Shown piece by piece: positions 1 to 3,992 of a stretch of DNA of 5,486 nucleotides; the first letter of the stretch is position 1, and every line of letters begins with the position of its first letter. The DNA is from Clostridia bacterium (GTDB lineage Bacteria > Bacillota > Clostridia > Oscillospirales > CAG-382): positions 1 to 5,486 of the forward strand of contig JAFVXP010000048.1 of assembly GCA_017501055.1 (NCBI GenBank). The letters run 5' to 3'. The notes under the pieces are model-generated. The model was not told where the DNA came from. It searched no databases and saw nothing but the letters and a program-made list of their open reading frames with translations. A program made the translations under genes and the position numbers.

Positions 1-597
1 CACGACGACAGAATCTGTGCGTTCCCCTCGCTTTGTGCGCTTCTCGATGAAGATATTCCAAATCACACTTCTGTCGTAATGCTTGCCGATAAAGAAGAAA
101 TAGGCTCCTACGGTGTAACGGGTCTCGGAAGCGAAAGCTATCCCGATTTCATACGCTCGCTTTGCGATTCCACAAATGCAGATTATCTCGCTTGCAAACG
201 CAACAGCATCTGCCTTTCCGCAGACGTTGGCGGTGCATACGACCCCTGCTATTCCGATGCGTACGAGGCTTCAAACTCCGCATATATCAATAGGGGCGTG
301 GTAATTTCCAAATATACCGGCTCTCGCGGTAAGGGCGGTTGCTCCGATGCAAGCGCAGAAACTCTTGCAAAGGTTGCTTCTATGTTCGATAAGAACGGAA
401 TTGTATGGCAGGTCGGTGAATACGGTAAGGTGGACCAAGGCGGCGCAGGTACGGTTGCCGCAGAGATCGCCCATTACGGTATTGAAGTTGTGGATTGCGG
501 TGTTCCGATACTTTCAATGCACTCAATAACCGAGCTTGCTTCAAAATACGATATTTACGAAATGCTTCGTGCGTCACAAGTATTCTTCAATAACTAA
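1..597 (+). CDS. apeA: M18 family metallo-aminopeptidase, C-terminal part (left-truncated)
   Basis: The reading frame is open from base 1 to a TAA at 595-597 and gives the last 198 residues of a protein that is usually about 430-470 residues long, so the start lies outside the window. Visible M18 signatures in order are HDDR at the very edge (metal-bridging Asp), DKEEIGS (catalytic/metal Glu pair, codons at 94-99), SADV (metal Asp, 223-225), KYTGSRGKGG, GEYGKVDQGG and SMHS (metal His, 520-522). Four of the five usual di-zinc ligands are therefore present, and the first His lies upstream. The KYTGSRGK and SDASAE wording resembles the clostridial/Thermotoga 'aminopeptidase 1' (apeA) branch rather than apeB; that choice of symbol is tentative. 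Family members are cytosolic and remove N-terminal residues, often acidic ones, from peptides. A strong terminator follows 90 bases downstream, so this is the last gene of its transcript. The internal ATG at 79 is not the start, because conserved DDR residues precede it. Confidence 0.93.
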   Translation, partial: HDDRICAFPSLCALLDEDIPNHTSVVMLADKEEIGSYGVTGLGSESYPDFIRSLCDSTNADYLACKRNSICLSADVGGAYDPCYSDAYEASNSAYINRGVVISKYTGSRGKGGCSDASAETLAKVASMFDKNGIVWQVGEYGKVDQGGAGTVAAEIAHYGIEVVDCGVPILSMHSITELASKYDIYEMLRASQVFFNN

Positions 598-686
598 AGC
601 GGACCAAGAGAAACAGAGTTTTTCTTCAAAGCCCTTGAAAATACAATAAAAATTAATATTCCTTATTAAATCACCCCGACAAAAAG

Positions 687-725
687 AAATCAAGCTTCGG
701 ATTTTGATGAAGCTTGATTTTTGTT
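687..725 (+). terminator. Rho-independent terminator after the M18 peptidase gene
   Basis: A perfect 12-bp stem pairs 687-698 (AAATCAAGCTTC) with 709-720 (GAAGCTTGATTT) around a 10-base loop, and is followed by a T-rich run (TTGTTT). It lies 90 bases after the peptidase stop and closes that transcript. The A-rich left arm could let it work from the other strand too, but no minus-strand gene approaches here. Confidence 0.85.
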
Positions 726-771
726 TAATTAATTCTTTCAAGGGTGTAAAGAACCGGTTTGTCTTCGGTCC

Positions 772-812
772 GAGGCTGTCACAATTTGGTGTGACAGCCT
801 CTTTCCTTTTTT
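772..812 (+). terminator. Second rho-independent hairpin, terminator or leader attenuator upstream of the DUF3343 gene
   Basis: A perfect 12-bp stem pairs 772-783 (GAGGCTGTCACA) with 790-801 (TGTGACAGCCTC) around a 6-base loop and is followed by TTTCCTTTTTT. It ends about 30 bases before the next gene's start codon, and I find no convincing promoter between it and that gene. It could be a back-up terminator for the peptidase transcript, or an intrinsic attenuator in the leader of the DUF3343/desulfurase operon. The sequence shows the hairpin but does not decide between these roles. Confidence 0.8.
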
Positions 813-825
813 CATATCTTATAAT

Positions 826-831
826 AGGGAG
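826..831 (+). promoter_or_regulatory. Ribosome binding site fixing the DUF3343 start
   Basis: AGGGAG lies 10 bases before the ATG at 842. This selects the 842 start over a longer open frame that begins with TTG at 704 and would have to translate through both terminator hairpins. Confidence 0.75.
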
Positions 832-841
832 TGAAAAGAAT

Positions 842-1063
842 ATGAAAAAGGTAATTGTTCTTTCGTCTGTGACCTATGCATTAAAGGCGCAAGAATTGCT
901 CAAAAATAACGGTATTTATTCAAAATTAACACGCTCAAGGTCTGTAAGAAGTATAAGAGGGTGCGGTTACGGAATAGCCTTCGACGTTTTATCGGCGGAA
1001 AAGGCAGAAAATCTGATTGTAACCGCAGGTATACCAATTATCGGGAGTACAGAAGAAAAATGA
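842..1063 (+). CDS. DUF3343 (Se/S-carrier-like) small protein
   Basis: This 73-residue protein starts MKKVIVLSS and matches the layout of DUF3343 (Pfam family described as putative Se/S carrier-like). It has an N-terminal beta strand, a helix carrying A-L-K-A-Q-E-L-L (residues 13-20), the NNGI turn (22-25), then a basic stretch and a Cys-Gly dipeptide, C41-G42, before a second strand (GIAFDV) and helix. The single cysteine is the residue expected to hold sulfur or selenium if the carrier role is right. That role is a family-level hypothesis and has not been shown here. The stop codon overlaps the next gene's ATG (ATGA, 1060-1063), so the two are translationally coupled. No membrane segment or signal peptide is present. 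DUF3343 genes are commonly found beside class V aminotransferases in Clostridia, which supports the call. Confidence 0.8.
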   Translation: MKKVIVLSSVTYALKAQELLKNNGIYSKLTRSRSVRSIRGCGYGIAFDVLSAEKAENLIVTAGIPIIGSTEEK

Positions 1064-2178
1064 TATATTTCGATAATGCCGCAACCTCGTTTCCCAAAAG
1101 CAAAAACGTAATAAACGCCATATCGGAAGCAATGAGATGTTGCGGGAATTCGGGAAGAAGCGGTCATAAATATGCGCTTAAAGCGGCAGAAACCGTCTAT
1201 AATTGCCGAAAGAAAATGGCGTCACTCTTCAATACCCGTCCCGAGTGTGTAATATTCACTTCGTCTGCGACCGAGGCTTTAAATATAGCAATCAAGGGTA
1301 CGAATAATCCCGGCGGAGTAACGCTCGTTTCGTCAATGGAGCATAATTCCGTTATGCGGCCGCTGAATACGTTAAGAAGAAACGGTCAAACGGTGTTGCG
1401 TCAATTTCTCGTCGATGTGAAGCACGACCATATCACCTGCGAAAACTTTTCAACCGTTTCAAATTCCGCAACAAACGTAGTAATAACCCATGCCTCAAAC
1501 GTATGCGGAAGAATACTCCCTGTGCGGAAGCTCCGCTCTCTCTGCAACGATGAAACCGTATTCATTCTCGATGCATCTCAAACGGCAGGGCATTTAAAAA
1601 TTGATATAACCGAGCTTGGAGTTGACATAATTTGTGTTCCGGCTCATAAAGGACTCTGCGGGCCTATGGGCGTAGGGGCACTTATAATCAATCCCTATAG
1701 CGATATCGTTGTCGAACCCTTGATAGAGGGCGGAACGGGAACAAACTCCAAATCCTTTGAAATGCCTGAATATTACCCCGAAAGACTCGAAGCGGGAACG
1801 GCAAACGTCTGCGGTATAGCAGGCTTGAATGCGTCACTTGATGAATTGGAGTTTTCCTCCAAAGAAAGCGAGCTTTTCAAATATCTTTTGTCGGGAATGC
1901 GTGATATGGTTAACATAACCTTGCACGGTGCTCCCGAAGAGGGGAACGAGTCGGATCATGTGCCCGTCTTGCTGTTTAACAAAGAAGGGTATGATTCGGA
2001 GATACTCTGCGACGAGATGTCCAAAAAAGGCTTTGCGTTGCGTGCAGGCTTCCATTGTGCGCCCAATGCGCATATAACTTTGGGTACTTCGGAAATAGGC
2101 GGAGTGCGTCTTTCCTTGGGAAAGGGTAATACCCGACGTGAGATAGACCGCTTTTTGAATGTAATATCCGAAATATAA
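1060..2178 (+). CDS. Class V aminotransferase-fold cysteine desulfurase/selenocysteine lyase-like enzyme
   Basis: The product is 372 residues, normal for the family, and starts MIYFDNAATSFPK, the classic NifS/SufS-fold opening. Expected PLP-site residues are present: SATEALN near residue 68, H95 in EHNS (stacks on the PLP ring), D171 and Q174 in DASQTAGH, and the Schiff-base lysine K197 in PAHKG. The catalytic loop RAGFHCAP carries C333, which would take the sulfur or selenium as a persulfide or selenide. The run RAGFHCAP..AH..LGT and the following NTRREID resemble the 'EF2568-like' cysteine desulfurase family (TIGR01977), which has been linked by co-occurrence to selenium-dependent molybdenum hydroxylase maturation. 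I cannot confirm that link because no selD, yqeB/yqeC or hydroxylase gene is in view. The ATG at 1060 overlaps the DUF3343 stop, and GGGAG at 1043-1047 serves as the ribosome site. The frame is open further upstream to 961, but that part only shadows DUF3343. The protein is cytosolic. The substrate (Cys or Sec) is undecided. Confidence 0.9.
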   Translation: MIYFDNAATSFPKSKNVINAISEAMRCCGNSGRSGHKYALKAAETVYNCRKKMASLFNTRPECVIFTSSATEALNIAIKGTNNPGGVTLVSSMEHNSVMRPLNTLRRNGQTVLRQFLVDVKHDHITCENFSTVSNSATNVVITHASNVCGRILPVRKLRSLCNDETVFILDASQTAGHLKIDITELGVDIICVPAHKGLCGPMGVGALIINPYSDIVVEPLIEGGTGTNSKSFEMPEYYPERLEAGTANVCGIAGLNASLDELEFSSKESELFKYLLSGMRDMVNITLHGAPEEGNESDHVPVLLFNKEGYDSEILCDEMSKKGFALRAGFHCAPNAHITLGTSEIGGVRLSLGKGNTRREIDRFLNVISEI

Positions 2179-2215
2179 AAATTCCGTCAAGGCAATAGAG
2201 CTTTGACGGAATTTT
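2178..2215. terminator. Bidirectional rho-independent terminator between convergent genes
   Basis: A 13-bp perfect stem pairs 2178-2190 (AAAATTCCGTCAA) with 2203-2215 (TTGACGGAATTTT), extended by a G-U and a G-C pair around the loop 2193-2200. The left arm begins at the last base of the desulfurase stop codon, and the right arm ends 9 bases before the stop of the minus-strand acetyltransferase. A-rich left and T-rich right flanks allow it to stop transcripts from both directions. Confidence 0.88.
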
Positions 2216-2224
2216 GTGTTGTTA

Positions 2225-2764
2225 TTAAAAGAATAAGGCTTCGGAATCCTTTGTGAATACAATACCGCTTGGTATCTTTCTGTTCGGGGGAACTGTTGCG
2301 AAAGCAGTAACGATAGCACCGCAGTCGATGTGTGTATATGCCGAACAGGTGCACATATGGTTGATGATCGCACCTGCAGAAATAATACAGCCCGTTAATA
2401 TTTCCGAGCCCGAATGGATAACCGCCATCGGTTCGACAAAACAGCCTTTTTCAACCTTTGCAAGGGGAGATACGTAGGCTCTCGGGGAAATAAGCGTTGC
2501 TATGTTGTAGGAATATTCTTTTTCGATCTTTTCAATCATTTTGGAACGGATCTCGGGATTACCGATAGCGACGATAATGTCGCTGTATTCCGAAGAAAGA
2601 GCTTTAATATCATCAAACGTACCCGCAACCTCAATTCCGTCGGGAGTTGTCTTTGCAACCTCGTCAACGAAACCGATCTTGTCAAAGCATTTCATATCCT
2701 CTGCAATCTCTCTTGCGATAACACTGTAAATACCGGCACCGACTATCAAAAGATTTCTGCTCAT
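2225..2764 (-). CDS. PglD/NeuD-like sugar O/N-acetyltransferase (left-handed beta-helix)
   Basis: The product is 179 residues. The N-terminal part (about 1-85) is a PglD_N-like Rossmann-type domain with LLIVGAG at 5-11 and a central IIVAIGNPE at 63-71. The C-terminal part (about 90-170) is a short left-handed parallel beta-helix of hexapeptide repeats: SPRAYVSPLAKVEKG, EPMAVIHSGS, and GAIINHMC with H136 as the likely catalytic base, then THIDCGAIV. Family members transfer acetyl from acetyl-CoA to amino or hydroxyl groups of nucleotide sugars or sialic acid for surface glycans. The protein is shorter than typical PglD/NeuD (about 200-220 residues); the helix seems to lack a rung or two, yet it ends naturally rather than by frameshift. 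The start is supported by AAGGGG 8 bases upstream (complement of 2773-2778). The gene is alone, with its own promoter and terminator, and no glycan-synthesis gene is adjacent, so its substrate is unknown. Confidence 0.82.
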   Translation of the reverse strand: MSRNLLIVGAGIYSVIAREIAEDMKCFDKIGFVDEVAKTTPDGIEVAGTFDDIKALSSEYSDIIVAIGNPEIRSKMIEKIEKEYSYNIATLISPRAYVSPLAKVEKGCFVEPMAVIHSGSEILTGCIISAGAIINHMCTCSAYTHIDCGAIVTAFATVPPNRKIPSGIVFTKDSEALFF

Positions 2765-2793
2765 ATATACAACCCCTTGTCAATATATAGCAT

Positions 2794-2822
2794 ATTATAT
2801 CATTCTTTTTAAGGTCAGTCAA
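2794..2822 (-). promoter_or_regulatory. Sigma-A promoter for the acetyltransferase gene
   Basis: On the minus strand, TTGACT (complement of 2817-2822) is separated by exactly 17 bases from TATAAT (complement of 2794-2799). This is 11 of 12 consensus positions and lies about 30 bases upstream of the start codon at 2764. It is a clear housekeeping promoter. Confidence 0.85.
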
Positions 2823-2845
2823 TATTTTTTCTGTGAACATATAAT
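2816..2845 (+). promoter_or_regulatory. Probable promoter for the SOD-like gene
   Basis: A perfect -10 (TATAAT, 2840-2845) lies 27 bases before the SOD start codon. The -35 is poor: the best candidate is CAGTCA at 2816-2821 with 18-base spacing. That position coincides with the -35 hexamer of the divergent acetyltransferase promoter, so the two polymerases would compete, or an activator may help the forward one. Confidence 0.55.
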
Positions 2846-2872
2846 GGAAGTATGACGTAAAGGAGAATTTAT

Positions 2873-3373
2873 ATGAAAACACAACATAGCTTTATGACAG
2901 TATTCAATCACAGACCGCAAGCGGTTGCATTTATAAGCGGTAACGAAAAATATCCGCAGATAGACGGAATCGTTCTTTTTTACGATACTCCCGACGGAAC
3001 TATCGTAAGGACGGAGATATTCGGACTTCCAAAAGGTGAAATACCTTGCGAAAGCCCCGTGTTTGCATACCATATCCACGAAGGCTCGGATTGCACGGGC
3101 GATGCAAACGAACCCTTCTCTAACGCAGGCGGACACTATAACCCTTATGACTGCCCGCACCCCTACCATTCGGGTGATATGCCGCCCCTTTTTTCTGCCG
3201 ATGGCGAGGCTTTCTTGATATTTCTCACAAACCGTTTTACCGTTTCGGAAATAATTGATAAAACTATAATATTGCATAGCCGTCCCGACGATTTCAAAAC
3301 CCAGCCTTCGGGCGATTCGGGAGAAAGAATGGCTTGCGGTATAATTCAGTCAACGGCAAAAAAGTTTTTTTGA
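2873..3373 (+). CDS. Cu/Zn superoxide dismutase family protein, cytosolic, short zinc loop
   Basis: The 166-residue product carries the SodC-family ligand pattern: H67 and H69 in HIHEG, H88 in NAGGHYNP (bridging His), H96, H99 and D102 (zinc site, ending in HSGDMPPL), H135 in LHSRPDD (copper), the disulfide pair C74/C155, and the substrate-guiding Arg in ERMACGII (R152). The region between the first and second zinc histidines is ordinary (8 residues), but the second and third are only 3 apart instead of about 9, so the zinc loop is shortened. Family members convert superoxide to peroxide and oxygen. There is no signal peptide or lipobox, so the protein should be cytosolic, unlike classic bacterial SodC. 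Similar leaderless proteins are, as I recall, found in gut Clostridia. AAAGGAG (2859-2865) lies 7 bases before the ATG. No terminator follows the TGA, so some read-through into the next gene is possible. Dismutase activity itself is inferred. Confidence 0.88.
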   Translation: MKTQHSFMTVFNHRPQAVAFISGNEKYPQIDGIVLFYDTPDGTIVRTEIFGLPKGEIPCESPVFAYHIHEGSDCTGDANEPFSNAGGHYNPYDCPHPYHSGDMPPLFSADGEAFLIFLTNRFTVSEIIDKTIILHSRPDDFKTQPSGDSGERMACGIIQSTAKKFF

Positions 3374-3384
3374 TTTTCTCGTTC

Positions 3385-3413
3385 TTGAAATGATATTTGA
3401 TATGTGATATAAT
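3385..3413 (+). promoter_or_regulatory. Extended -10 promoter with three TGATATN repeats
   Basis: TTGAAA (3385-3390) and TATAAT (3408-3413) are separated by 17 bases, with TG one base before the -10 (extended -10). It should drive the membrane-protein gene and probably topB. Bases 3391-3411 are three consecutive 7-mers, TGATATT, TGATATG and TGATATA, filling the spacer and running into the -10. Confidence 0.82.
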
Positions 3414-3428
3414 GTTAAAAACATTTTT

Positions 3429-3434
3429 GTGGAG
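3429..3434 (+). promoter_or_regulatory. Ribosome binding site selecting the 3445 start
   Basis: GTGGAG lies 10 bases before the ATG at 3445. The longer open frame would begin with TTG at 3397, which lies inside the promoter and would not be on the mRNA, so the 3445 start is preferred. Confidence 0.7.
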
Positions 3435-3444
3435 AAAAAACATA

Positions 3445-3969
3445 ATGTATACGCTTGCTGATGCTGCAACAATGGCAACGTTGATACTTTTCGTTATATA
3501 TTTCATCGGCAGAATTATAACCGTCCGTATGGAAAAAAATATGTTCTACGACGAGATAGTTTTCACTTCCTCCGACTGTATCGAGAACAAACGTTATGAT
3601 ATAATAGACGAAATATCGACAGAAAACCTTAATAACGAAAGTTCCGAATACGAAACTCTTGTTATTATAACGTCCCGTCAGGGAATACGTAATCTTAAAA
3701 TCGAAAAAATGTTTTATGATGACGACCTGAACGAGATCAAATCAAAGAGAGAAACCGTCGGAGAATGTAAATTTCTAAATATCGGTCAATCGTTCGCAAT
3801 AAGAACTTTTATCCCCGAATTAATACCGAGATACAGGATCGAATACGAAACACAGGATTTCAGAAAAGTAAGCTTCGAATTGCTTGATAATTTTAAAAGC
3901 GGTATAATTTCCGAAACCGTCGTCGTCAAGCATACGCCTAAAAGCATTATTTATTATTTATTCAGATAA
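3445..3969 (+). CDS. Unrecognised single-pass membrane protein
   Basis: I do not recognise this 174-residue protein. Residues 8-27 (about ATMATLILFVIYFIGRIITV) form one hydrophobic segment right at the N terminus, with no signal-peptidase site or lipobox. Positive residues (R28, K31) follow the segment and none precede it, which by the positive-inside rule suggests that the remaining 145 residues face the cytoplasm. That soluble part is acidic and rich in alternating hydrophobic strands (LVIITS, FAIRTFI, YRIEYET, VSFELL, ETVVVKH), compatible with a beta-sandwich domain, and ends IIYYLFR. It contains two cysteines (C45, C108), with no recognisable catalytic motif. It is preceded by its own promoter and followed after 23 bases by topB with no terminator between them, so the two are probably cotranscribed. 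An association with DNA topology at the membrane would be speculation. Confidence 0.7.
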   Translation: MYTLADAATMATLILFVIYFIGRIITVRMEKNMFYDEIVFTSSDCIENKRYDIIDEISTENLNNESSEYETLVIITSRQGIRNLKIEKMFYDDDLNEIKSKRETVGECKFLNIGQSFAIRTFIPELIPRYRIEYETQDFRKVSFELLDNFKSGIISETVVVKHTPKSIIYYLFR

Positions 3970-3992
3970 AACGAAAGAAAGGAGAGGAAAAT

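Noticed and set aside
598..686. Possible small gene or RNA between the peptidase and its terminator
   Set aside because: It is AT-rich, with no ribosome site followed by a sensible frame and no conserved RNA structure. It reads as a plain 3' untranslated region.
820..825. TATAAT as a -10 for the DUF3343 operon
   Set aside because: It abuts the ribosome site, so the transcript would start after it, and there is no usable -35 at 16-18 bases upstream.
704..841. Extended N terminus of the DUF3343 frame starting at TTG 704
   Set aside because: It would translate through both terminator hairpins, has no ribosome site and matches nothing. The 842 start has AGGGAG and the family-typical beginning.
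1834..2373. Long minus-strand open frame across the end of the desulfurase gene and the terminator
   Set aside because: It is antisense to two well-supported genes, spans the bidirectional terminator and has low-complexity, non-family-like protein content.
2778..2783. Minus-strand TTGACA near the acetyltransferase start
   Set aside because: A -10 at normal spacing would fall inside the coding sequence (complement of 2755-2760 is not -10-like). The promoter at 2794-2822 explains expression.
2819..3277. Minus-strand open frame opposite the SOD-like gene
   Set aside because: The SOD ligand residues on the plus strand are decisive. The antisense product shows no recognisable motif and would run into the divergent promoter region.
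3358..3371. A6-G-T7 run at the end of the SOD gene as a terminator
   Set aside because: There is no G-C pairing and the stem would be A-T only within coding sequence, too weak for intrinsic termination.
3411..3425. AATGTT-AAA-AACATT inverted repeat just after the -10, as a possible operator
   Set aside because: It has only 6 AT-rich pairs in an AT-rich leader, so chance is likely. It overlaps the expected start of transcription but has no other support.
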